From positions 186,001-250,000 of the forward strand of contig NZ_JANLNM010000003.1 in NCBI RefSeq assembly GCF_024701975.1: a stretch of DNA of 64,000 nucleotides, in the 5' to 3' direction. This stretch comes from Variovorax sp. ZS18.2.2 (GTDB taxonomy: Bacteria; Pseudomonadota; Gammaproteobacteria; Burkholderiales; Burkholderiaceae_C). Numbering within the stretch: the stretch's first letter is position 1; every line of letters begins with the position of its first letter. Positions 32,794 through 40,628 of this stretch are shown here, piece after piece. Made by a program: the position numbers and the translations under genes. The notes beneath the pieces are model-generated. The model was not told where the DNA came from and did no database searches. It worked only from the letters and a program-made list of their open reading frames with translations.

Positions 32794-33444
32794 ATGAACG
32801 ACAAGCCATCTTCGCAACCTGCCCCCAGTCCAGTCCGTGCCGACAGCACCGATACCGGATTGGGGATCGTCGTCATCGACGATGTATTGCCACTCGACGA
32901 GCAACAGAAGATCCATCGATTCCTGTTGGATGGTCCCTGGTCTTATGGCTGGCGATCCAACAGCGACGATGCCGCCCAGAAGTTCTGGCACAGGCATTTC
33001 GCCGGCGCCATCAATGACCCGGGCGCCGAAGACAAAGCGCAGCAACGCGTTGCCGATTGCTCGGGCGAATTGATGAACGCAGCCCCACTCGTTCATTCCT
33101 TCTGGCAGCGACTGCAAAAGAAGATTTTTCAGGACCACGTGCTGTCGCGCTGCTATGCCAACGCGCTGCCCTATGGCGTCGAGGGCGCAACACATGCGGA
33201 TTCGCCGATTCCCGGAGATTGCACCGCGGTGTACTACCCCCACGAATCGTGGCACCCGGACTGGGGCGGCGAGACACTCGTCTTCAACCAGGACTGCAGC
33301 GACATCCTGACGGCGGTCTATCCCAAGCCCAATCGCCTCTTCATCTTTCCGGGCTTCGTCAATCACGCGGCGCGCGGGGTTTCGAAGAGCTGTCCGCATG
33401 TGCGGATCACCCTCATGTTCAAGACGACGCGGAAAAGGCCGTAA
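32794..33444 (+). CDS. 2-oxoglutarate/Fe(II) oxygenase, prolyl 4-hydroxylase-like
   Basis: A 216 aa oxygenase of the P4Hc / 2OG-FeII_Oxy_3 family. The facial triad is visible as H-A-D in GATHADSP and the distal His in FVNHAARGVS; R in HVRITLMFK is the expected 2-oxoglutarate ligand. HPDWGGETLVF and YPKPNRLFIFPG are typical of the double-stranded beta-helix core. ATG 32794 (MNDKPSS) is preferred; ATG 32734 would add 20 residues. No signal peptide is seen, so it acts in the cytoplasm. It is divergent from the autotransporter that carries a Pro-Ala linker, a possible substrate (inference). Confidence 0.82.
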   Translation: MNDKPSSQPAPSPVRADSTDTGLGIVVIDDVLPLDEQQKIHRFLLDGPWSYGWRSNSDDAAQKFWHRHFAGAINDPGAEDKAQQRVADCSGELMNAAPLVHSFWQRLQKKIFQDHVLSRCYANALPYGVEGATHADSPIPGDCTAVYYPHESWHPDWGGETLVFNQDCSDILTAVYPKPNRLFIFPGFVNHAARGVSKSCPHVRITLMFKTTRKRP

Positions 33445-33493
33445 GGCGAGCCGTGCGCCAGAGCGCCGCCCTGCCTCTCAGCCTCTCAGCCTC

Positions 33494-34372
33494 TCAGGCC
33501 GGCATATCGGTCCGCGGCAACCGCAGGTGCTTCTTCAGCGTCTCGAACACCTGCCGCGTGACCGGGTTCACCACGTGGCTGCGCACATACAGGTAGTACG
33601 CCAGGTCGGGCAATCGCGGCATGCCATCGCCCGCGCCCAGCACGCGCAGCCCCGCATCCAGTTGCTCCACGCCGCGCGCCGTCACACCCAGCCCTGCCCT
33701 GAGCGCCGCCTTGATGCCGATCAGGCTCGACGACGTGTACCGCGGCGTCCACGCCACGCCCGCCGCATCCAGCGCCTCGTGCCCGATGCGCCGGAAGATG
33801 CTCGGCCCGTCCGCCATGATCAGCGGCACCGGTTTCGTCGGATCGTGCACATAGCTCGCCGCGCACAGCCACACGGTGGGCGAGTTGCGCAGCACCACGC
33901 CCTCGAACTGCGACTGCGGATCGGCGCGGTTGGAGATGATCATGTCGACCTCGCCGCTCTTGAGCGAAGTCATCAGGTAGGGACTGCGGCCGATGTGGAT
34001 GTCCAGCTGCAGCAACGGCGAGGTGCGCGCCACCTCGGCCAGCAGCAGCGGCAGCATGGTCTCGGCCACGTCGTGCGGCGCGCCGATGCGCAGGTTGCCT
34101 TCGAGCTGGCCTTGCCGCAGGCTCCGCAGCGCCTCGTCGTTGAGCGCGAGCATATGGTGCGCATAGCTGAGCAGCCGTTCGCCATGCTCGGTCAGCCGCT
34201 TCTGCCGCCCCTGCTTGATGAAGAGCGGATGGCCGATCTGCTCTTCCAACCGCTGCATCTGCTGCGTGATCGCCGACTGCGTGCGCCCCAGGTGGACGGC
34301 GGCCGCCGCAAAGCTGTGGTGGCTGACGACGGCCGCAAACGAGCGCAGCAGTTCAAGATCGAGCGTGGGCAT
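33494..34372 (-). CDS. LysR-family regulator of the thiol dioxygenase operon
   Basis: A 292 aa LysR-type regulator. The N-terminal winged helix is clear (LELLRSFAAVVSHHSFAAAAVHLGRTQSAITQQMQRLEEQIG), followed by a periplasmic-binding-protein-like effector domain. It is divergent from the cysteine-dioxygenase-like gene at 34479, the standard arrangement for a LysR activator and its target operon. An A/T-rich interrupted palindrome (34375-34389) lies just before its own start. The inducer is likely a sulfur compound by context. Confidence 0.9.
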   Translation of the reverse strand: MPTLDLELLRSFAAVVSHHSFAAAAVHLGRTQSAITQQMQRLEEQIGHPLFIKQGRQKRLTEHGERLLSYAHHMLALNDEALRSLRQGQLEGNLRIGAPHDVAETMLPLLLAEVARTSPLLQLDIHIGRSPYLMTSLKSGEVDMIISNRADPQSQFEGVVLRNSPTVWLCAASYVHDPTKPVPLIMADGPSIFRRIGHEALDAAGVAWTPRYTSSSLIGIKAALRAGLGVTARGVEQLDAGLRVLGAGDGMPRLPDLAYYLYVRSHVVNPVTRQVFETLKKHLRLPRTDMPA

Positions 34373-34374
34373 AC

Positions 34375-34389
34375 ATTAATTTTATTGAT
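34375..34389. promoter_or_regulatory. Candidate LysR binding site
   Basis: ATTAAT, three bases, ATTGAT: an imperfect palindrome with half-sites matching at five of six positions, directly upstream of the LysR gene and 90 bases before the dioxygenase gene. A/T-rich dyads in this position are typical autoregulatory sites for LysR proteins. Confidence 0.35.
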
Positions 34390-34478
34390 GTGTTTCTTCT
34401 GCCGCTTGGATTGTTGCGTCACGCCACCGTCACTACAGTGAATGCACATCAAACAGGCAACCCCACTGGAGAAACCGC

Positions 34479-35078
34479 ATGAGCACCCCCACCGAGCAAC
34501 GCCGCCAAGCGGTCGAGGCATCGATCGGCGAGATGAAGAAAGCCATCGGCGGCGCTGAACCAACCCGCGACAAGCTCGATGCGGTGCTCGATTCGCTGCA
34601 AGGCCTGGCCGCCCACACCGAGTACTGGGGCGCCGCCGACTTTCCGCCGCCCGAAGCCGGCGAACACCAGGCCCGCTACCTGATCGCCGAAGACCCGGAC
34701 CAGAGCTACGCGCTCTACCTGAACGTGATGCGCCCGGGCAAGAAGATCGTGCCGCACAACCACACGACCTGGGCCTGCATCGCCGCCGTCGAAGGCACCG
34801 AGCACAACCGCGTGTACGCACGCACCGACGACGGCTCCGTGCCGGGCGTCGGCAAGCTCGAAGAGACGGCGCTGGTCGTCGTCGCGCCGGGCGAACAGGG
34901 ACGAGGCATCGCGCTGATGCCTGAAGACATCCACTCGGTCGAGATCCAGGGCGAGCAGGTCATTCGCCACCTGCACATGTACGGCCGCGCGCTCGAGACG
35001 CTGAACGCGCGCACCGCGTACGACATGGCTGCGGGCACTTACCAGACGATGGGCATCGGCGTGCAGACGCGCCGCTAG
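34479..35078 (+). CDS. Cysteine dioxygenase-family thiol dioxygenase (cupin)
   Basis: A 199 aa cupin that adds O2 to a thiol to give a sulfinic acid. The three-histidine iron site is visible: H93 and H95 in [10 protein letters not shown], and H152 in PEDIHSVEI; the outer H166 and Y168 in RHLHMYG correspond to the Ser-His-Tyr region. Bacterial members act on cysteine or on 3-mercaptopropionate; the sequence alone does not let me choose. TGGAGAAA precedes the ATG. It is the first gene of a four-gene plus-strand operon with rhodanese, Bug receptor and cystathionine beta-lyase, all in sulfur metabolism. Confidence 0.87.
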   Translation: MSTPTEQRRQAVEASIGEMKKAIGGAEPTRDKLDAVLDSLQGLAAHTEYWGAADFPPPEAGEHQARYLIAEDPDQSYALYLNVMRPGKKIVPHNHTTWACIAAVEGTEHNRVYARTDDGSVPGVGKLEETALVVVAPGEQGRGIALMPEDIHSVEIQGEQVIRHLHMYGRALETLNARTAYDMAAGTYQTMGIGVQTRR

Positions 35079-35160
35079 CCCCCGCCCTTCTTCGATCCCT
35101 CTTCTTTCATGCGAGGCGCGCGCCTTGCAGGACCTCGTTCGTCCCAACGACTTGCTCTTC

Positions 35161-36735
35161 ATGACTTCTCACATCGACCCGAAGACCCTCAAATCCTGGC
35201 TGCACGACGGCGGCGAGATCGCTCTGCTCGATGTGCGCGAGCACGGCCAGTACGGCGAGGCGCACCTCTTCTACGGCATCCCCCTGCCTTTCAGCCGGCT
35301 CGAGGTCGATGCGCCGCGCCTCGTGCCGCGCCGCGGCGTGCGGGTGGTCGCGTATGACGATGGCGAATCGGCCGTGGCCCTGCGCTCGGCCGAGCGGCTC
35401 GCCGCACTGGGCTACACCGACGTGCACGTGCTGCAAGGCGGCGCCCCCGCGTGGAAGGCCGCGGGCTACGTGCTCTTCGCAGGCGTCAACCTGCCCTCGA
35501 AGACCTTCGGCGAACTGGCCGAGGAGACGTACCACACGCCCCGTGTCAGCGCCAACGAACTGGCCGGGATGCTCGCGCGCAAGAACAAGGTCGTGGTGCT
35601 CGATGGGCGCCCCGTCAGCGAATTCCACAAGATGAGCATCCCCGGCGCCACCTGCTGCCCCAACGGCGAACTGGCCTACCGCGTGCGGCAACTCGTGCCC
35701 GACACCACCACGCCCATCGTCATCAACTGCGCGGGCCGCACGCGCAGCATCATCGGCGCGCAGACGCTCATCAACCTCGGGCTGCCGAACCCGGTCTACG
35801 CGCTGGAGAACGGCACGCAGGGCTGGTACCTGAACGACCACACCCTCGAACACGGCGGTACGCAGCGCTATGCAGCCGACAGCGGCAACACCGACCTGCG
35901 GCCCGCGGCCAAGGCTTTGGCCGAACGCTTCGAGGTGCCCACGGTGACAGCGAAGACCGTGCAGCAATGGGCTGCGGAAACGGATCGCTCCCTGTTCCTC
36001 TGCGACGTGCGCACGCCCGAGGAGTTCGCTGTGCGCAGCCTGCCCGGCGCGCAGCACACGCCCGGCGGCCAGCTCATGCAGGCCGGCGACCAGTACTTCG
36101 GCGTGCGCGGTGCGCGGCTCGTGCTGTTCGACAACGACGGCGTGCGCGCACCGACCGTCGCGAGCTGGCTGCGGCAGATGGGGCATGACGCGAGCGTGCT
36201 CGAAGGCGGGCTCGCGAGCGGGCTGTCGCTTGCGCCTGCAGATGCGCCGACCGCGCCGGCGTTGAAGACCATCGATGCGCCAACGCTGTCTGCGCGGCTC
36301 GCTCAAGACGACGTTGCGTTGATCGACCTGCGCGGCAGCATGCAATTCCGCGCCGGCCACATCCCGCAGGGCCGCTGGTCGATCCGCCCGCGCCTCGCCG
36401 CCGACACGAAGGGCGAGTCGCGACAGATCGTGCTGGTCGCCGACGACGCTGCGCTCGCCGCATGGGCCGCCGCATCCGAGCTCCCGGGCCACGCGCCCCT
36501 GCTGCTCGAAGGCGGCATGGCCGCGTGGCGCGCGGCCGGCCTGCCCATCGAAGCCACGCCTGTGCTGCCCGCCGATGCCGACTGCATCGACTACCTGTTC
36601 TTCGTGCACGACCGCCACGACGGCAACAAGGAGGCCGCGCGCCGCTACCTCGCGTGGGAGACCGGCCTCGTTGCCCAGCTCGACGCACAGGAGCTCGCCG
36701 CTTTCAGGCTGCCCTCGGCCGCCTCGCACGCCTAG
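35161..36735 (+). CDS. Four-domain rhodanese-like sulfurtransferase
   Basis: A 524 aa cytoplasmic protein with four tandem rhodanese-like domains (about residues 8-105, 125-225, 245-345 and 355-450), each with a DVREH/DGRPVSEFH/DVRTPEEF/DLRGSMQF type start. Only the second keeps the persulfide-forming cysteine, C190 in VINCAGRTRS. The equivalent loops in the others are YDDGES, FDNDGV and VADDAA. A C-terminal extension (FFVHDRHDGNKEAARRYLAWE) is shared by rhodanese proteins of dioxygenase operons I recall. ATG 35161 is preferred over TTG 35125. It probably handles sulfane sulfur or sulfite from the dioxygenase product. Confidence 0.87.
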   Translation: MTSHIDPKTLKSWLHDGGEIALLDVREHGQYGEAHLFYGIPLPFSRLEVDAPRLVPRRGVRVVAYDDGESAVALRSAERLAALGYTDVHVLQGGAPAWKAAGYVLFAGVNLPSKTFGELAEETYHTPRVSANELAGMLARKNKVVVLDGRPVSEFHKMSIPGATCCPNGELAYRVRQLVPDTTTPIVINCAGRTRSIIGAQTLINLGLPNPVYALENGTQGWYLNDHTLEHGGTQRYAADSGNTDLRPAAKALAERFEVPTVTAKTVQQWAAETDRSLFLCDVRTPEEFAVRSLPGAQHTPGGQLMQAGDQYFGVRGARLVLFDNDGVRAPTVASWLRQMGHDASVLEGGLASGLSLAPADAPTAPALKTIDAPTLSARLAQDDVALIDLRGSMQFRAGHIPQGRWSIRPRLAADTKGESRQIVLVADDAALAAWAAASELPGHAPLLLEGGMAAWRAAGLPIEATPVLPADADCIDYLFFVHDRHDGNKEAARRYLAWETGLVAQLDAQELAAFRLPSAASHA

Positions 36736-36788
36736 CCACCGCTTTCTTCTCGCTCGTCGTTGTCCGTTCCTATTTCAGGAGTCCTGCC

Positions 36789-37799
36789 ATGTCGTCTGCT
36801 CTTCGCGTCTCACGTTTTGCCCGCCTTGCCGTCGCCGCCACATGGATCGCGGCGCTGGCCCTGCAGCCCGCATCGGCCGACCCGCTGCCCGCGCGCAACG
36901 GCTTCCCCTCACAGACGGTGAAGTTCATCTCGCCCTTCCCGCCCGGCGGCGGCAACGATGCGACGGCGCGGCTGGTCACCACGCGCCTGCCGGAAATCAT
37001 GGGCCAGGCCGCGGTGGTCGACAACCGCGGCGGCGCAGGCGGAAACATCGGCGCCAAGACGGTGGCCGACGCCAAGCCCGACGGCTACACCGTGCTCACC
37101 TCGCAGGTGTCGATCATGGCGGTGAACCCCACGCTCTATGCCTCGGCCGGGTTCGATCCGATCAAGAACTTCATCCCGATCACGCAGATCAATGCCGCGC
37201 CGCTCGCGCTGGTGGTCGATGCCAACTCGCCGCTCAAGAGCTTTGCCGACCTTGCCACCAAAGCCAAGGCGACACCCGGCAAGGTGACCTATGCGACGCC
37301 GGGCAACGGCACGCTCTCGCACCTCGTGGGCGTGGTGCTCGCCAAGGACAACGGCATCAACATGACCCACGTGCCCTACAAGGGCGCCGGCCCCGCGCTG
37401 ACCGACCTGCTCGGCGGACAGGTCGACGTGCTCGTCACTTCCACCGCCTCGGTCGCGGGCCTCGTGCAGAACGGCAAGCTGCGCGTGCTCGCCGTGACCA
37501 GCCCGCGCCGCATCGGCGTGTTCGCCAAGTCGCCGACGCTCGAAGAGCTCGGCTACGCAGGCGCGCGCTTCGAGGACTGGTACGGCTTCTTCGCGCCGGC
37601 CGGCACACCGCCCGAACGCGTGGCCTACCTGAACGAAGCCATCGTGCGCACGCTGCGCCTGCCCGAGGTGACCAAGCTGGTGAACGACGGCGGCAGCGAA
37701 GTCGTGGCCAATTCCTCAGAAGCCTTTGCTGCGCAGTTGAAGCTGGACATCGACCGGTGGTCCCGCATCGTCAAGCTCTCCGGCGCGAAGGCGGATTGA
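36789..37799 (+). CDS. Bug-family periplasmic receptor (tripartite tricarboxylate transporter type)
   Basis: A 336 aa periplasmic binding protein with a Sec signal (residues 1-30, ending QPASADP). The Bug signature is clear: VKFISPFPPGGGNDATARL, VDNRGGAGGNIGAKTVADAKPDGYT and THVPYKGAGPALTDLLGG. AGGAGT lies 6 bases before the ATG. Bug receptors are abundant in Burkholderiales and often work without adjacent TctA/TctB membrane genes, as here. In this operon it may capture an organosulfur acid, which is inferred from neighbours only. Confidence 0.92.
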   Translation: MSSALRVSRFARLAVAATWIAALALQPASADPLPARNGFPSQTVKFISPFPPGGGNDATARLVTTRLPEIMGQAAVVDNRGGAGGNIGAKTVADAKPDGYTVLTSQVSIMAVNPTLYASAGFDPIKNFIPITQINAAPLALVVDANSPLKSFADLATKAKATPGKVTYATPGNGTLSHLVGVVLAKDNGINMTHVPYKGAGPALTDLLGGQVDVLVTSTASVAGLVQNGKLRVLAVTSPRRIGVFAKSPTLEELGYAGARFEDWYGFFAPAGTPPERVAYLNEAIVRTLRLPEVTKLVNDGGSEVVANSSEAFAAQLKLDIDRWSRIVKLSGAKAD

Positions 37800-37840
37800 C
37801 GCACCATACGGGCCTGGCCCACGCTCGATAGAACACCACC

Positions 37841-39043
37841 ATGTCCGATTCGCACAAAGAAGACCCCGCGGCTCAAGCCCTCGACACCCGGCTCACGCGC
37901 ACCGGCAAATCTCCTTCCTACTTCGGCGGCACGCCCGTCAACACGCCGCTGGTGCGCGCCAGCACCGTGCTGTTCGACAGCGTGGCCGCGATGCGCGACA
38001 CCCGCGCGCGCCGGGGCGACGAGCGCGCCTTCAGCTACGGCGCGCGCGGCACGCCGACCACTTTTGCGCTCGAAGACGCGGTGAGCGAACTTGAAGGCGC
38101 GTATCGCGCGCGGCTCTTTCCAACCGGGCTCGCGGCCATCGGCATGGTGCTGCTGTCTTATCTGAAGCCGGGCGACCATGTGCTGCTGTCCGACAGCGTG
38201 TACGAGCCGACGCGCAACCTCGTGTATTCGTTCCTTGAGCCCTACGGCATTCGCAGCAGCTTCTTCGCCGCGGATGGCAACGGCATCGAAGGCCTGTTCG
38301 AGCCCACCACACGCCTCGTCTACGCCGAGTGCCCCGGCTCGCTGGTCTACGAGATGTGCGACCTGCCCAAGCTCGCTGCGCTCACGCATGCACGCGGCGC
38401 ACTGCTCGCGGCCGACAACACCTGGGGATCGGGCGTGCAGTACCGGCCGCTGGCGCTGGGCGCAGACATCTCCACGATGGCCGCCACCAAGTACCTCTCG
38501 GGCCACTCCGACGTGATGATGGGCACCGTCGCCACCACGCGCGAGGCCTGGCAGCCGCTCAACGAGCGCTGCGACGCCTTCGGCATGACCGTGAGCCCCG
38601 ACGATGCCTGGCTGGTGCTGCGCGGCATGCGCACGCTCTCCGCAAGGCTGCAGATGCACGAGCGACATGCGCTGGAAGTGGCGCATTGGCTCGAAACGCG
38701 GCCCGAGGTCGCGACGGTGTTCTGCCCCGCGCTGCCGCAGCACCCGGGCCACGACATCTGGAAGCGCGATTGCAGCGGCACCAACGGGCTGCTCTCGTTC
38801 GAATTCAAGCTGGGCACCGGGAACGCCGCCGTCGAGCGTTTTGTCGATGCGCTCACGCTCTTCGGCCGCGGCTCATCGTGGGGCGGCTACGAAAGCCTCG
38901 TGGCGTGGACCAACATGCGCGCCGCGCGCAGTGTGACCGACTGGAGCGCGCGCGGCGCGGTCGTGCGGCTGCACATCGGCCTGGAAGCGCCAGCCGACCT
39001 GATGGCCGACCTGGCGCAAGCGTTCACCGTCGCCAATGAGTGA
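37841..39043 (+). CDS. metC: Cystathionine beta-lyase (PLP-dependent C-S lyase)
   Basis: A 400 aa enzyme of the Cys/Met metabolism PLP family. It cleaves cystathionine or similar thioethers to a thiol, pyruvate and ammonia. Visible residues are the Schiff-base lysine K217 in ATKYLSGHSD, the cofactor Asp D192 in ADNTWGSG, and the Tyr/Arg pair in FSYGARGTPT. YFGGTPVNTPLVRASTVLF opens the fold as in MetC. It is the last gene of the sulfur operon, 41 bases after the Bug receptor. In this setting the substrate may be a xenobiotic thioether rather than cystathionine. Confidence 0.88.
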   Translation: MSDSHKEDPAAQALDTRLTRTGKSPSYFGGTPVNTPLVRASTVLFDSVAAMRDTRARRGDERAFSYGARGTPTTFALEDAVSELEGAYRARLFPTGLAAIGMVLLSYLKPGDHVLLSDSVYEPTRNLVYSFLEPYGIRSSFFAADGNGIEGLFEPTTRLVYAECPGSLVYEMCDLPKLAALTHARGALLAADNTWGSGVQYRPLALGADISTMAATKYLSGHSDVMMGTVATTREAWQPLNERCDAFGMTVSPDDAWLVLRGMRTLSARLQMHERHALEVAHWLETRPEVATVFCPALPQHPGHDIWKRDCSGTNGLLSFEFKLGTGNAAVERFVDALTLFGRGSSWGGYESLVAWTNMRAARSVTDWSARGAVVRLHIGLEAPADLMADLAQAFTVANE

Positions 39044-40324
39044 CTAGGGCGTAACGACCAGTGTCCCGGTGTGATAGACCGGCGTGGTCGTCCCGTTGAC
39101 CGTGTAGTTGAACTTCACGCGGAACGCATAGCTCCCGGCAGGCAGGCAATTGATGATCGACAGGCCTGTGCTCGGGTCGCTCTGCGCGGTCCGCACGCAG
39201 GCCGAGTGATCCAGGAGGATGAAGAAGAGGTTCGGATCGGGGCGATAGTCGCGCAGGCTCGCCTCGATGAAGCGTCCGCGCTTTTCCACAGGAATCGCCG
39301 CTTGCTGTTCGGGCGTGTAGAGAATTTCCTCGGCCGGGCTTTGGCCAAGCGCCAGCGTCCCCTGCGACTGCGTGACCGTGATGCCGTCGGTCTTGTAGGC
39401 GACTTCGTTCGCGAGGCTCGAAGTCATCGTCAGCGGCGATGGCGCGAAGACGTAGGGCACGCCGGCGTTCTTCGTCACGTCCAGCTTCACGGTGAGTAAC
39501 TTCGGCGGCACGTAGCCGGAACCGGACCGCGTCTCGAATGTGTATTCGAGCGTGTACTGCCCCGTCAGCGTGGCAGCCGGTATCTCGAGATTGAGGGTGC
39601 CTTTTCCGTCGCCGTCGTTCACCAGCGAGGACTTCACCGTCAACGGCGAGTACCCGGCGCGCAGTTCCGCCGACGACATGGGCGTCCCCTCGGCCGGGTT
39701 GATCTTCAGCGCGATCTTCTGGACATCGGCGCTGAACGGCGTGCTCACCGCGATCGAATCGCTGCCGTTGGCATCGAAGGTCGTGTTGCGCTTGACGACC
39801 ACGTCGTACGGAATCTTGAACGGCACGTTGCCCAGCCGCACCGAGCAGATGCTGTCCAGGCACGCGTAGACGTTTATGTTGCCGCGGTAGACACCCGCCT
39901 TCTTCGGATTGGGCTGCACCAGCACACTCACGCCGGCTTGGCCGTTGCCGCTGAAGGGCATGACCTGGGGATTCGGCTTGAAGAGGCCGTCAGGATCTTC
40001 CAGGATCACGTAGAGCGTCTTGCCCGTCAGCACGCCGAGGTCGCCCGTCGCCGTTCCCCTCAGCATGGTGACGCCGAGACCCGCGCCGCCCTCGTAGAAC
40101 TCCGCCTTGATGCTGGCGGGCGTGACGGTGGCGATGGACAGATCGACGGTGGTGAACGTCGGGCTGATCGGGAGCACCGGTCCTGTGGGCTGCGTCGGCG
40201 CGCCGCCGAGCGGCAGGCCGCCCAGCGGAAGACCGCCGCCGCCCCCTCCTCCACCACCGCCGCAAGCAGTCAACCCAATGACCACGGCGATTCCGCCGAT
40301 GAAGCGCAGCAAACTGCCTCTCAT
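39044..40324 (-). CDS. Secreted lipoprotein of unknown function, beta-rich
   Basis: A 426 aa protein with a lipoprotein signal (MRGSLLRFIGGIAVVIGLTAC), the lipid-bearing Cys at 21, then ten Gly and two LPLGG repeats as a flexible tether. The rest is rich in Thr, Val and Pro with a regular spacing suggestive of Ig-like or bacterial beta-sandwich domains (for example QAGVSVLVQPNPKKAGVYRG). Two Cys pairs (ACLDSIC and ACVRTAQ to NCLPAG) may form disulfides. I do not recognise the family. It stands alone, convergent with metC, which ends one base before its stop codon. Confidence 0.7.
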   Translation of the reverse strand: MRGSLLRFIGGIAVVIGLTACGGGGGGGGGGLPLGGLPLGGAPTQPTGPVLPISPTFTTVDLSIATVTPASIKAEFYEGGAGLGVTMLRGTATGDLGVLTGKTLYVILEDPDGLFKPNPQVMPFSGNGQAGVSVLVQPNPKKAGVYRGNINVYACLDSICSVRLGNVPFKIPYDVVVKRNTTFDANGSDSIAVSTPFSADVQKIALKINPAEGTPMSSAELRAGYSPLTVKSSLVNDGDGKGTLNLEIPAATLTGQYTLEYTFETRSGSGYVPPKLLTVKLDVTKNAGVPYVFAPSPLTMTSSLANEVAYKTDGITVTQSQGTLALGQSPAEEILYTPEQQAAIPVEKRGRFIEASLRDYRPDPNLFFILLDHSACVRTAQSDPSTGLSIINCLPAGSYAFRVKFNYTVNGTTTPVYHTGTLVVTP

Positions 40325-40628
40325 ATTTTTCCCTGATTTTTTGTGTGACAGACGAGACGGCAACGGACAGAGAGCTACTGTCGCGCGCCGCGCGGGAAGA
40401 TACCTGCGCCCCTGCGCACCGACAACTAGGTAATTCGAACAGTGGCGTTGACCCGCGCCGAGGTCTTGCCCTACCATTCTGCCCGCGGTGCAAGCCGCGC
40501 CCGGGCCCGCGGGAAGGGTTGAACCCACTTGCTTTCGCATGCTGCCGCGCGCTCGCGCGGCGCCATTCACCAGCTCCTTTGTGCAGCCGGATTTGCGGGT
40601 CGTCGGCGCTTCATGCACGGAGGTTCAT
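40325..40628. other. 304-base intergenic region
   Basis: The gap between the divergent lipoprotein and ankyrin genes. The left end holds the lipoprotein ribosome site (AGGGAAA on the minus strand), and the right end holds GGAGG for the ankyrin gene. I see no conserved repeat, RNA gene or reliable promoter in the middle. Confidence 0.5.
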
